Origin: Rhodococcus rhodochrous
Lineage (GTDB): Bacteria > Actinomycetota > Actinomycetes > Mycobacteriales > Mycobacteriaceae
DNA length: 64,000 nt
Direction of reading: 5' to 3'
Assembly: GCF_900187265.1 (NCBI RefSeq)
Contig: NZ_LT906450.1
Coordinates: 4,889,444-4,953,443 of the forward strand
Shown here: one piece after another, positions 23,151-32,006 of the stretch
Layout: each line of letters starts with the position of its first letter
Numbering within the stretch: the first letter of the stretch is position 1
Program-made: the position numbers and the translations under genes
Notes under the pieces: model-generated
Seen by the model: the letters and a program-made list of their open reading frames with translations, nothing else
Told to the model about the DNA's origin: nothing
Database searches by the model: none

Positions 23151-24158
23151 TCAGCTCGAGGCGCGCACCACGAGTTCGACGGGAAGTCGCGTCGATTCCG
23201 TTTCTCCGTTTCGCACGAGTTCGAGGAGCCGCTCGATGGCGGTCACCCCGATATCGTGCGCGGGCGACCGCACGGTGGTGAGCGGAACCGGCAGCTGCGC
23301 CACGACGGGGATGTCGTTGTAACCGACCACGGCGAGATCGTCGGAGATGGACAGACCCAGGTCGCGGGCGACACCGAGGATGCCGATGGCGATGGTGTCG
23401 CTGACCGCGAAGATCGCGCGGGGACGATCGGGGCGATCCAGCAGCGCACGCGCGGCCTCCACACCCCCGGCGACGTCGAAGCTCGACCGCACGATCCGCT
23501 CGGGCGGCAGTGACACCGATGCTTCCTTCAGGGTGTCGACGAAGCCGTCGCGGCGGTCGCGGGCGGTGCTGGCGTGGTCGGGGCCGGCGATGATCGCCAG
23601 GTCGTCGTAACCGCGGTCGAGCAGGTGCCGGGCGGCCAGTGCTCCACCGCGATAGTCGTCGCCCACCACGAACGGCAAGCCTGCGTCGGCGTGCCGGGTG
23701 ACCGCGAGGATGGGCAGCGATCCGAGTGCCAGCGACTCGACGAACCGGCGACCCGGGAGGTGCATGCTGCTCAGCAGCAGACCGTCGACCTGCCGGCCCA
23801 CGAGCAGCGCGATGGCGCGACGTTGCGCCTCGAGGTCGTCGGGCGGGCTCGACAGCAGTACCGAGTAGCCCGCTTTCGTGGCGGCTTCCTCGATGCCCTG
23901 GTAGGTCGTGGCGACCACGCCGTCGGTGAGTCGCGGCATGACGACACCGAGGGTCGTGGTCTTGCGCGTCCGCAGGCTCGCCGCCCACAGGTTGGGGCGA
24001 TATCCCAGTTCGGCCGCGACCTCCCGGACCCGCAGGGCCGAGTCCGACCACCCGTCGACCGGTTCGGGCTGACGCAGCACTCGGGATGCCGTCGAGACGT
24101 GGACACCGGCGCGCTCGGCGATCTCCTTGAGCGTCGGGGCGCGGTCGGGACGGGGCAT
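23151..24158 (-). CDS. LacI-family transcriptional regulator
   Basis: A 335-residue regulator with the LacI DNA-binding head (TLKEIAERAGVHVSTASRVL, about 9-28, with the hinge helix ending near 60) and a periplasmic-binding-type effector domain. The start at 24158 is chosen for its AGGAG site; a longer upstream reading has none. It diverges from glutaryl-CoA dehydrogenase. Two AAACGTT-containing sites in the 144-base gap look like its operators. The effector is unknown; glutarate or a related diacid is a guess from context. Confidence 0.88.
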   Translation of the reverse strand: MPRPDRAPTLKEIAERAGVHVSTASRVLRQPEPVDGWSDSALRVREVAAELGYRPNLWAASLRTRKTTTLGVVMPRLTDGVVATTYQGIEEAATKAGYSVLLSSPPDDLEAQRRAIALLVGRQVDGLLLSSMHLPGRRFVESLALGSLPILAVTRHADAGLPFVVGDDYRGGALAARHLLDRGYDDLAIIAGPDHASTARDRRDGFVDTLKEASVSLPPERIVRSSFDVAGGVEAARALLDRPDRPRAIFAVSDTIAIGILGVARDLGLSISDDLAVVGYNDIPVVAQLPVPLTTVRSPAHDIGVTAIERLLELVRNGETESTRLPVELVVRASS

Positions 24159-24246
24159 TCGGCTCTCCTGCTCGTACGGCATCGAGTTCGTGTTCCGGGT
24201 TGACGTGCCCGGAGCACGCCTTTAGCGTATGCCATGCAATCGATCG

Positions 24247-24286
24247 TGCAAACGTTCTCGCAATCGTTCTGACAAACGTTTCCTCG
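24247..24286. promoter_or_regulatory. Two candidate LacI-type operators
   Basis: TGCAAACGTTCTCGCA (24247-24262) and GACAAACGTTTCCTCG (24271-24286) share the core CAAACGTT, centred on CG as in typical LacI-family sites. They are 24 bases apart and lie just before the gcdH start at 24303. The near-palindrome TGCAATCGATCGTGCA precedes them at 24235-24250. Confidence 0.55.
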
Positions 24287-24302
24287 ACCACCGGAGAAGG
24301 CC

Positions 24303-25490
24303 ATGTCCAACGCTCAGTCGCTCACCCAGCTGTTCGCCCTCGACTCCCTGCTCGAGCAGGAGGAGATCGACATCCGCGACACCGTCCGCAAGTTCGGCAA
24401 CGAGCGCATCCGCCCGCACGTGGCCCAATGGTTCGAGGAAGCGAAGCTCCCGGCACGCGAACTCGCCAAGGAACTCGGACAGCTGGGCGTGCTCGGCATG
24501 CACCTCGACGGCTACGGCTGCGCCGGCATGAGCGCCACCGCCTACGGCCTGGCCTGTCTCGAACTCGAGGCCGTCGACTCCGGCATCCGCAGCCTCGTGT
24601 CCGTGCAGGGCTCGCTGGCGATGTTCTCCATCCACCACTGGGGCAGCGAGGAGCAGAAGCAGGAATGGCTCCCCCGCATGGCTGCCGGCGAGGCGATCGG
24701 CTGCTTCGGCCTGACCGAGCCCGACTTCGGCTCCAACCCCGCCGGGATGCGCACCAACGCCAAGCGCGACGGTGACGACTGGATCCTCAACGGCACCAAG
24801 ATGTGGATCACCAACGGCTCGATCGCCGACGTCGCCGTCGTCTGGGCGCAGACCGACCTCGAAGAAGGCGCCAAGGGCATCCGCGGCTTCGTCGTCCCCA
24901 CCGACACCCCCGGTTTCTCCGCACCGGAGATCCACTCCAAGCTGTCGCTGCGGGCCTCGGTCACCTCGGAGCTCGTCCTCGACGGCGTGCGTCTGCCCTC
25001 CTCGGCGATGATGCCGAAGGCCAAGGGTCTGCGCGGACCGCTGACCTCGCTCGGTGAGGCCCGCTTCGGCATCGTCTTCGGTGCCATCGGCGCAGCCCGC
25101 GACTGCCTCGAGACCGCCATCGAGTACTCGCAGTCCCGCGAGGTGTTCGACAAGCCGCTCGCCGGCTACCAGCTCACCCAGGCCAAGATCGCCGACATGG
25201 CGCTCGAGGTCGGCAAGGGCCACCTGCTCGCCTACCACCTCGGCCGCATCAAGGACCGCGGCGAGATCGCCCCGGAGCAGGTCAGCCTCGGCAAGCTCAA
25301 CAACGTGCGCGAGGCCATCGCGATCGCCCGCGAATGCCGGACCATCCTCGGCGCCAACGGAATCACGCTCGAGTACCCCGTCATCCGTCACGCCAACAAC
25401 CTCGAATCGGTGCTGACCTACGAGGGCACCTCCGAGGTCCACCAGCTGACCATCGGCAAGGCCCTGACCGGTGAGGCGGCCTTCCGGTGA
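24303..25490 (+). CDS. gcdH: Glutaryl-CoA dehydrogenase
   Basis: A 395-residue acyl-CoA dehydrogenase that oxidises and decarboxylates glutaryl-CoA to crotonyl-CoA. The subfamily-specific C-terminus TYEGTSEVHQLTIGKALTG carries the catalytic Glu. FLTEPDFGSNPAGMRT-type flavin contacts (here GLTEPDFGSNPAGMRT) and the TKMWITNGSIADV strand are present. The length is normal. It is followed with a four-base overlap (GTGA) by a class III CoA transferase. Glutaryl-CoA is also the product of pimelyl-CoA breakdown, so it links to the badI operon 7 kb upstream. Confidence 0.93.
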   Translation: MSNAQSLTQLFALDSLLEQEEIDIRDTVRKFGNERIRPHVAQWFEEAKLPARELAKELGQLGVLGMHLDGYGCAGMSATAYGLACLELEAVDSGIRSLVSVQGSLAMFSIHHWGSEEQKQEWLPRMAAGEAIGCFGLTEPDFGSNPAGMRTNAKRDGDDWILNGTKMWITNGSIADVAVVWAQTDLEEGAKGIRGFVVPTDTPGFSAPEIHSKLSLRASVTSELVLDGVRLPSSAMMPKAKGLRGPLTSLGEARFGIVFGAIGAARDCLETAIEYSQSREVFDKPLAGYQLTQAKIADMALEVGKGHLLAYHLGRIKDRGEIAPEQVSLGKLNNVREAIAIARECRTILGANGITLEYPVIRHANNLESVLTYEGTSEVHQLTIGKALTGEAAFR

Positions 25491-26635
25491 GCAATCAGAA
25501 CATGGCCGAAACGAACGCAACAGCGGCGAACACGACCGGAGCATTGGCCGGGCTGGTGATCGCCGACTTCGGTCGCGTGCTCGCCGGCCCCTACGCCACC
25601 ATGCTGCTCGCCGACCTCGGGGCGGAGGTCGTCAAGATCGAACGACCCGGCTTCGGGGACGACACCCGGCACTGGGGCCCGCCCTGGGTCGGCGACGAGT
25701 CGACCTACTTCCTCGGCGTCAACCGCAACAAGAAGTCGGTGGCCATCGACCTGACCACCGACGAAGGGCTCGGGCAGGCACGCGATCTCGTCGCCCGCGC
25801 CGATGTCGTCGTCGAGAACTTCCTGCCCGGCACGATGACACGGCTCGGGCTCGGATACGAGCAGGTCCGGGAACTCAACCCCGGCATCGTCTACACCTCG
25901 ATCACCGGCTTCGGTGGGCACAACAATCTGCCCGGTTACGACCTGCTCATCCAGGCCGTCGGCGGTCTGATGAGCATCACCGGGCCCGACCCTGCGACAC
26001 CCACCAAGGTCGGTGTCGCCGTGGTCGACGTCATCACCGGAATGCACGCTGCGCTCGGCATCCTCGCCGCGCTGCGGCACCGCGACCGCACCCGTGAGGG
26101 CCAGCGCGTCGAGGTGAACCTGTTGTCGTCCCTGTTGTCGGCGTTGGCGAACCAGTCGTCGGGCTACGTCGCGGCGGGAGTGGTGCCGAAGGCGATGGGC
26201 AACCGTCATCCGAGCATCGCGCCCTACGAGGTGTTTCACACCGCCGACCGGCCGTTCGTCCTCGCCGTGGGCAATGACCGTCAATTCGCTTCGCTGGTCG
26301 AGGTTCTCGGCGCGCCCGAACTCGCCACCGACGAGCGGTTCACCACGAACACCGCCCGCGTCGCGAACCGGGAGGAGCTGACGAAGATCGTCGACGAGTT
26401 GCTGTCGACGGACACCGCCGACGCGTGGTTCGATGCTCTGACCGCAGCCCGGGTGCCGTGCGGTCCGCTCAACGACATCGCCGACGCGGTCGCGCTCGCC
26501 GAACGACTCGGTCTGTCGCCGGTGGTGTCGATCGACGATCCCGACCGGGACGCTCCGCTTCGTCAGATCGCCAACCCGATCCGGCTCAGCGCCACCCCCG
26601 CGACCTACCGCACGGCGCCACCGCGCCTGCCGTAG
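25487..26635 (+). CDS. Class III CoA transferase (CaiB/BaiF family), likely glutarate-activating
   Basis: A 382-residue family III CoA transferase. The N-terminal block VIADFGRVLAGPYATMLLADLGAEVVKIE (shown in part) is typical. The catalytic Asp that forms the acyl-aspartate intermediate is in PGYDLLIQA, near residue 150. Its translational coupling to gcdH parallels the pairing of glutaryl-CoA dehydrogenase with succinyl-CoA:glutarate CoA transferase known elsewhere, so the substrate is probably glutarate. The GTG start overlaps the gcdH stop. An alternative start lies six codons in (ATG). Confidence 0.85.
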   Translation: MSNQNMAETNATAANTTGALAGLVIADFGRVLAGPYATMLLADLGAEVVKIERPGFGDDTRHWGPPWVGDESTYFLGVNRNKKSVAIDLTTDEGLGQARDLVARADVVVENFLPGTMTRLGLGYEQVRELNPGIVYTSITGFGGHNNLPGYDLLIQAVGGLMSITGPDPATPTKVGVAVVDVITGMHAALGILAALRHRDRTREGQRVEVNLLSSLLSALANQSSGYVAAGVVPKAMGNRHPSIAPYEVFHTADRPFVLAVGNDRQFASLVEVLGAPELATDERFTTNTARVANREELTKIVDELLSTDTADAWFDALTAARVPCGPLNDIADAVALAERLGLSPVVSIDDPDRDAPLRQIANPIRLSATPATYRTAPPRLP

Positions 26636-26679
26636 TCGGAGGACATCCTTCAGCACGAAATCCGTCAGGAGTGAAATAC

Positions 26680-28185
26680 ATGACCGCACTGAGCGCAGCG
26701 GCGCCTGTCACGTTGCGTCACCTCGTCGCGGGCCGCTGGGAGGAGGGGCCGGCCGAGGAATTCGAATCGACGAATCCTGCGCATCCGGACGACGTGGTCG
26801 CCCGAGGACTACGGGCGACCGTCGAGGACGTCGATCGAGCCTTCACAGCGGCCCGCCGTGCAGCCCGCGACTGGGCACGTACACCCGTCCACGAACGAGG
26901 TGCCGTCCTTTCGCGTGCCGCGAATTCGCTCGACGCAGCATCCGAGCAACTCGGTGCCGAGCTCACCCGGGAAGAGGGTAAGACCCTCGCCGAGGGTATC
27001 GGCGAAGTGCGCCGCGCCGCGCAGATCCTGCGGTACTTCGCGAACGAGGGCGATCGGTCCGCCGGTGAGGTCTTCGCATCCCCTCGCCGGGGAGAGCGGA
27101 TTCTCGTCACGCGCAGGCCTGTCGGTGTGGTCGGTGTCATCACGCCCTTCAACTTCCCCATCGCGATTCCGGCGTGGAAGATCGCGCCCGCGCTCGTGTA
27201 CGGGAACACCGTGGTGTGGAAGCCGGCCAGCACGGTTCCGTTGCTCGCGGTTCGTCTGGCCGAAGCGCTGACGGAGGCCGGTCTTCCCGAGGGCGTGCTC
27301 AACCTCCTCCATGGTGAAGGCGCGCTCGGAAACGCGATCGTCGAGCACCCGGAGATCGACGCGATCACCTTCACCGGTTCGACTTCGGTCGGTCGGCGCA
27401 TCGCTGCTGCAGCGGCGACCCGAGGCGTTCCGGTGCAGGCCGAGATGGGCGGCAAGAATGCCGCCGTCGTCCTGGCGGACGCGGATCTGGACCTGGCCGT
27501 CGAACAGGTGCTGTTCGGAGCGTTCCGCTCGTCCGGTCAGAAGTGCACGGCCACTTCCCGGCTCATCGTCGACGACTCGATCGCCGACGACTTCCTCGGC
27601 CGCCTGCAGGCACGGCTCGACAGTTGGACGGTGGGCGACCCTCTCGATCCAGCGGTCGACATGGGCCCTGTCGTGACCGCTGCTGCAGCGCAGCAGATCG
27701 AAGCAGGTATCGAACACGCGGTCGCAGAAGGCGCGACAGTCGTGTACCGCGGAATCGTGCGTCTCGACGAGTCGGTGGATGCGGCCGCGTTCGTGGCGCC
27801 GACCATCCTGCAGTTGCCCGCCGACGAAACGGCTGCCGCATCCAATCCCGCGTGGCAGGAGGAGTTCTTCGGGCCGATTCTGAGTGTGCGCCGTGCCGCA
27901 GGTCGTTCGGAGGCGTTCGCGCTCGCAAATGACAGCGAATTCGGGCTCAGCGCATCGATTTTCACTCAGGACGTGACTCGCGTCCTGGAGGCGATGGACG
28001 AGATCGACGCCGGCATCCTGCACGTCAACTCCGAGTCGGCCGGTGCCGACCCGCACGTTCCGTTCGGTGGAGCGAAGAAGTCCGGGCTGGGTCCCAAGGA
28101 ACAGGGTGGCGCAGCCGTCGAGTTCTTCACCCATACGACCACGGTCTACCTGCGTGGAGGAAATCCCTCGGCACCGGACCTCTGA
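26680..28185 (+). CDS. NAD(P)-dependent aldehyde dehydrogenase
   Basis: A 501-residue ALDH-superfamily enzyme. It has the cofactor-binding ITPFNFP and FTGSTSVGRRIA motifs, the general base Glu in EMGGKN (near 266) and the nucleophile Cys in SSGQKCTATSR (near 300). The sequence resembles 2,5-dioxovalerate/semialdehyde dehydrogenases. Beside the glutarate genes, glutarate semialdehyde is a possible substrate, but this is inference. An AGGAGTG site precedes the ATG at 26680, 44 bases after the CoA transferase, so it probably belongs to the same operon. A strong terminator follows. Confidence 0.85.
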   Translation: MTALSAAAPVTLRHLVAGRWEEGPAEEFESTNPAHPDDVVARGLRATVEDVDRAFTAARRAARDWARTPVHERGAVLSRAANSLDAASEQLGAELTREEGKTLAEGIGEVRRAAQILRYFANEGDRSAGEVFASPRRGERILVTRRPVGVVGVITPFNFPIAIPAWKIAPALVYGNTVVWKPASTVPLLAVRLAEALTEAGLPEGVLNLLHGEGALGNAIVEHPEIDAITFTGSTSVGRRIAAAAATRGVPVQAEMGGKNAAVVLADADLDLAVEQVLFGAFRSSGQKCTATSRLIVDDSIADDFLGRLQARLDSWTVGDPLDPAVDMGPVVTAAAAQQIEAGIEHAVAEGATVVYRGIVRLDESVDAAAFVAPTILQLPADETAAASNPAWQEEFFGPILSVRRAAGRSEAFALANDSEFGLSASIFTQDVTRVLEAMDEIDAGILHVNSESAGADPHVPFGGAKKSGLGPKEQGGAAVEFFTHTTTVYLRGGNPSAPDL

Positions 28186-28216
28186 TCCCGGCGGCAGGTG
28201 GTCGCACACACTCCCC

Positions 28217-28275
28217 ACACGAGAAGGGCCTGTACCGGAACAGGCGGATTCAACCGGTACAGGCCCTTCTCGTGT
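28217..28275. terminator. Perfect 22-bp stem terminator between convergent operons
   Basis: ACACGAGAAGGGCCTGTACC (plus GG) at 28217-28238 pairs perfectly with 28254-28275 across a 15-base loop. It serves the aldehyde dehydrogenase on the plus strand and the aldolase operon on the minus strand, whose last stop codon starts three bases beyond it. Confidence 0.9.
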
Positions 28276-28277
28276 CG

Positions 28278-29051
28278 TCACCACCGTGCGGGGACCGAGC
28301 TTCCCTTCACCTCTTGGAAGAGTCGGCGGGTACCTCGCTGCAGGACCCCGACATCGCTGCCGATCGCGACGAGAGAGGCTCCCTCGACAGTCCACGCGAG
28401 CCCGTCGGCGGGGGAACTCGCGTACAGACCGGAATAGACGCCGGCCCGCTGGGCGATGTCCAGAGCCTGCGACATCGTCCGGCGAACATCCGGATCGCGA
28501 GGATTGCCCAAGCGCCCCATCGAAGCTGCGATATCGGCCGGCGACACGAAGATTCCGTCAACTCCCGGCACCGCGACGATCTCGGGAAGCGAGTCGAGCG
28601 CCTCCTTCGACTGGATCTGGACGAAGATGCACAGCTCGTCGTGTACGGTTCGGAGATATTCCGGACGGCGACCGAAATCGGTTGCGCGGGTGAGTGTGCT
28701 GGCCACAGCTCGGGTCCCGCTGGGCGGATAGCGCGTCGCGGCCACCACCTCCCGAGCTCGATCGGGTGAATCGACTCCCGGGATCACCAGATTCCGCACG
28801 CCCAGGTCGAGGTACTGACCGATGACTGCCGGATCGGGTCCGGGAGTCCTGGCCACCACCTCGAGCGGGATTCCTTTCAGGGCGTGCAACTGTCCTGCGA
28901 TGGTGCTCGGCGAGTTGGGGGCGTGCTGACCGTCGATCAACACCCAGTCCGCCCCCGCCCCGGTACAGATCTCCGCGGCGTACGGGTTCCCCAGCCCGAG
29001 CCACAATCCGTACTGGGGTTCGCCGGAGGCCAGGCGTCGCTCGAGCGTCAC
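28278..29051 (-). CDS. HpaI-type aldolase homologue with altered metal ligand
   Basis: A 257-residue member of the HpcH/HpaI class II pyruvate aldolase family. The conserved His (H43, in IDGQHAPN), Arg (R68, VVARTP) and metal-binding Asp (D173, SPADIAASMG) are present. The position of the second metal ligand, Glu in the usual V-Q-V-E, is Gln here (VQIQ, Q147), and the Glu before the conserved His is also Gln (Q42). The paralogue at 47783-48622 keeps both. Activity may be altered or lost. The GTG start at 29051 overlaps the permease stop, making it the last gene of the ABC-importer operon. Confidence 0.8.
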   Translation of the reverse strand: MTLERRLASGEPQYGLWLGLGNPYAAEICTGAGADWVLIDGQHAPNSPSTIAGQLHALKGIPLEVVARTPGPDPAVIGQYLDLGVRNLVIPGVDSPDRAREVVAATRYPPSGTRAVASTLTRATDFGRRPEYLRTVHDELCIFVQIQSKEALDSLPEIVAVPGVDGIFVSPADIAASMGRLGNPRDPDVRRTMSQALDIAQRAGVYSGLYASSPADGLAWTVEGASLVAIGSDVGVLQRGTRRLFQEVKGSSVPARW

Positions 29052-30793
29052 TTCTTCGCAGCCTTCTTCTGCACTGCGCGCATCTTGCGGACCCATGCCG
29101 GTCGAGAGAACCACATCATGAGGATCACCACCGTCGCCGACACGACGGTCATCATCACGGCAACCGCGGCGACCTGGGTGAAGAAACCTTCACCCCACAC
29201 CTGGAAGAGCAGCGCGCTGACCAGCGGAGTCTGTCCGGTTCCGAGCAGGACCGCGATCTCCAGGTCACCGACGATCCTCACGAACACCAGGGAGAAGGTC
29301 GCCAATATTCCGGGTCGCAGGAGGGGAAGAACGATCTGCGTGAACGTCCGGCCCGATCCTGCGCCGCACAGCCGGGACGCATCTTCCAGGCTGCCGTCGA
29401 TCTGGGCGGATGTTCCTTCGAGAGAGATCATCGCGTACGGGAGGAACGACACGAAGAACGCCATTCCCATGATGAGCAACGTTCCGCCGAGGTTGAACGG
29501 CTCACCGCCGAAGGCGAAGATGAACGAGACCGCCAGGACGCTGCCCGGTACCACTGCCGGCAGTTTGGCCGACGCACTCGCCAAGCGGGAGATGCGGTTA
29601 CGGGACTGACGTGCGTAGGTGAGGATCATCGTCGCGGCGAGCACGATGACGAGTCCGCCGACCACCGCGAGCAGAACCGAGTTGCTGATCGCGAGGCCCG
29701 CACCGCCTGCACCTGCCGAGGCGACCTTGAAATTGTCCAGCGTCCAGTTCGACGCCGTCAGGTCGGGCTGCCAGTAACGCTGCAGGCTCAGGTAGATCAC
29801 CGCGAGGAGAGGCAGAACTGCGGCGAGTCCGATGTAGACGAGATTCAACGCGCGCACAGGCCAACGCCACTTGCCCAGAGCCACCCTGGCCACCTTGGGT
29901 GCCTGGCCGCCCATCCTGGCGAACTGCTGCTTCGAAATCACGAGTCGCTGAAGGAAGTACAGGAGCAGCAGGACCGTGAACAACATCGCGCTGAGCCTGA
30001 CCGCGGTGCCGTACTCGACCGGGTATGTGTTCTGAATCGAGCGGACGATACGAACGGACATGATGTCGAGGTCTGTGCTCTGTCCGACGATCGCCGGAAC
30101 CGAGTACACGCCGGCACCGATGATCGTCGCCAGGATGAAACCGGATAGCAGAGACGGCGCGACGGCCGGGAGCGACACGGTACGCACCACCCGGAAGGTC
30201 CCGGAGCCCGACGCCCGCGCAGCTTCTTCGAGCGACGGGTCGAGAGAGCGCAGCGCCGACACGATCGGAAGATAGGTGTACGGAACGGTGAGCAGGACGT
30301 AGATCAGCACCATGCCCGGGGTCGAGTAGATCTGGAACCCGAGCGGTTCGAGGATCGGAGACAACAGGCCGACCTCGGGACTGGCCAGCACCACCCAACC
30401 GACCGCGAGGGCAACAGCCGGGAGGAACAGCGGGATCAGCGGCAGGGCATCACCGATCGCGCCCAGCCCTGCATCGGTACGCTCGTTGACCCAGGCCAGC
30501 AGTGCACCGATCACCAGGGAGAGCAGAGCGCTCACCCCGACGACGACCACGGTGTCCCGAACCATTCCCAGGAACCACGGCTCGGCGATCAGATCCGTCC
30601 ATGCCTCGAGCGGACCGCCGGCACGCTCGAACATCCGCGCGAGCGGGTACACGACCAGCAGGACGACGAGTGCGGACAATACAACCAGCAGTGCACCGAA
30701 GGCACCGCGGCGGAGCGCGCCCTTCGGGCGCACATCCTTCTGCGGGTCCGTCGCGACGGTCGTTCGTTCGGGACTCGGGGCGAGACTAGTCAT
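29048..30793 (-). CDS. ABC transporter permease, two fused modules (FbpB/PotBC type)
   Basis: A 581-residue inner-membrane protein with about twelve membrane helices, formed by two fused permease halves. Each half carries an EAA loop (SLEEAARASGSGTFRVVRTV near 200 and SLEDASRLCGAGSGRTFTQI near 470) that contacts the ATPase. This layout is typical of ferric-iron importers and some polyamine or 2-aminoethylphosphonate importers. Its start overlaps the end of the ATPase gene by eight bases. The neighbouring aromatic genes suggest an organic anion or chelated iron as cargo, not determined. Confidence 0.88.
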   Translation of the reverse strand: MTSLAPSPERTTVATDPQKDVRPKGALRRGAFGALLVVLSALVVLLVVYPLARMFERAGGPLEAWTDLIAEPWFLGMVRDTVVVVGVSALLSLVIGALLAWVNERTDAGLGAIGDALPLIPLFLPAVALAVGWVVLASPEVGLLSPILEPLGFQIYSTPGMVLIYVLLTVPYTYLPIVSALRSLDPSLEEAARASGSGTFRVVRTVSLPAVAPSLLSGFILATIIGAGVYSVPAIVGQSTDLDIMSVRIVRSIQNTYPVEYGTAVRLSAMLFTVLLLLYFLQRLVISKQQFARMGGQAPKVARVALGKWRWPVRALNLVYIGLAAVLPLLAVIYLSLQRYWQPDLTASNWTLDNFKVASAGAGGAGLAISNSVLLAVVGGLVIVLAATMILTYARQSRNRISRLASASAKLPAVVPGSVLAVSFIFAFGGEPFNLGGTLLIMGMAFFVSFLPYAMISLEGTSAQIDGSLEDASRLCGAGSGRTFTQIVLPLLRPGILATFSLVFVRIVGDLEIAVLLGTGQTPLVSALLFQVWGEGFFTQVAAVAVMMTVVSATVVILMMWFSRPAWVRKMRAVQKKAAKK

Positions 30794-31967
30794 CGGCCAC
30801 CACCCGGAATGCCTCTGCGGGAACGGTCACGTCGACCTCGGCAGACTCGTGCAACGCCGGGTCCGGGACTCCGAACGCCCACACCGTCACCGAACGGTCC
30901 TCGATCCGGCACTGATACTCGGTATGAGCGCCCGAGAAGGTCCGTGCGACGACCACTCCCCGCCAGGAAAGGTTCCCGTCTGCGGCTCCGGCCGGCGCGA
31001 TCGAGCACTTCTCCGGCCGAACCATCAGTGTGATCGCCTCACCGGGAACGGCGTCCGTTCGTACGGTGCCGGACGAACGCGGCACACTGATCTCCCGACC
31101 CGCCACCTCTACGGTGAGCGAGTCGTCCGCGCTGCCGAGCACCGTCGCGTCGAGGAAGTTCGCCTCACCGATGAACTCCGCCGTCGAGCGATTGCTCGGA
31201 CGCTCGTACACGGTGACGGGGGAAGCGAGTTGATCCACCCGGCCGCTGCGCATGACGGCGATCCGAGTACCCAGACTCATCGCTTCCACCTGGTCGTGCG
31301 TGACGTACACGGCAGCAAATCCGAGTTGACGATGCAGTCGCACCAACAGAGCACGGAGCTTGACCCTGACCCGGGCATCGACGTTGGACAACGGTTCGTC
31401 GAACAGGACGACTGACGGTTCGGAGATCAGAGTGCGAGCCAGGGCGACCCGCTGCTGCTGGCCACCACTGATCATCCCCGGGTGCTGCCGTCCCAGGCCA
31501 CCGAGACCGACGAGGTCGAGATACTCCGCTGCCCGACGACGGGCCACGGCCTTCCGCACTCCCGCCGACCGCAGGGGGTATGCCACATTGTCCTCGAGGT
31601 TCATGTGGGGCCACAGTGCATAGGACTGGAACATCATGTTGACGTCGCGCTCGTTGGGCGCCTTGACGGTCCTGGAGGACGAATCGTAGACCGCGTCGCC
31701 GTCGATGCGGATAACTCCCTCGGTCGGGGATTCCAGGCCTGCGATACAACGCAGCAGAGTGGACTTCCCGCAACCACTGGGGCCCAACAGGACGAGGAGT
31801 TCCCCGGTCCGGACCTCGAACGAGACATCGTCCACCGCATTGACGATGTCGCCGCCGTGACGTTCGAATTTCTTGGTGACGCTGTTGACTTCGAGAAGTA
31901 CTGGGGAGCCGTCCGCCCGAGCGGGCGCGGTAGCTTCTGCAGCGGGTAGCTCGTCGATGATTGTCAT
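30786..31967 (-). CDS. ABC transporter ATP-binding protein (FbpC/PotA type)
   Basis: A 393-residue ATPase. The Walker A motif GPSGCGKST is near 58, the signature SGGQQQRVALAR near 158, Walker B with DEPLSNVD follows, and the switch His is in YVTHDQVEAM. The C-terminal ~120 residues form a TOBE-type regulatory domain (ITLMVRPEKCSIAP). It sits between the binding-protein gene (39-base gap upstream) and the fused permease, forming a complete importer. Confidence 0.92.
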   Translation of the reverse strand: MTIIDELPAAEATAPARADGSPVLLEVNSVTKKFERHGGDIVNAVDDVSFEVRTGELLVLLGPSGCGKSTLLRCIAGLESPTEGVIRIDGDAVYDSSSRTVKAPNERDVNMMFQSYALWPHMNLEDNVAYPLRSAGVRKAVARRRAAEYLDLVGLGGLGRQHPGMISGGQQQRVALARTLISEPSVVLFDEPLSNVDARVRVKLRALLVRLHRQLGFAAVYVTHDQVEAMSLGTRIAVMRSGRVDQLASPVTVYERPSNRSTAEFIGEANFLDATVLGSADDSLTVEVAGREISVPRSSGTVRTDAVPGEAITLMVRPEKCSIAPAGAADGNLSWRGVVVARTFSGAHTEYQCRIEDRSVTVWAFGVPDPALHESAEVDVTVPAEAFRVVADD

Positions 31968-32006
31968 CAGGAATACCTTTGTTCGAGCAGACAGGACAGT
32001 CGGGGT

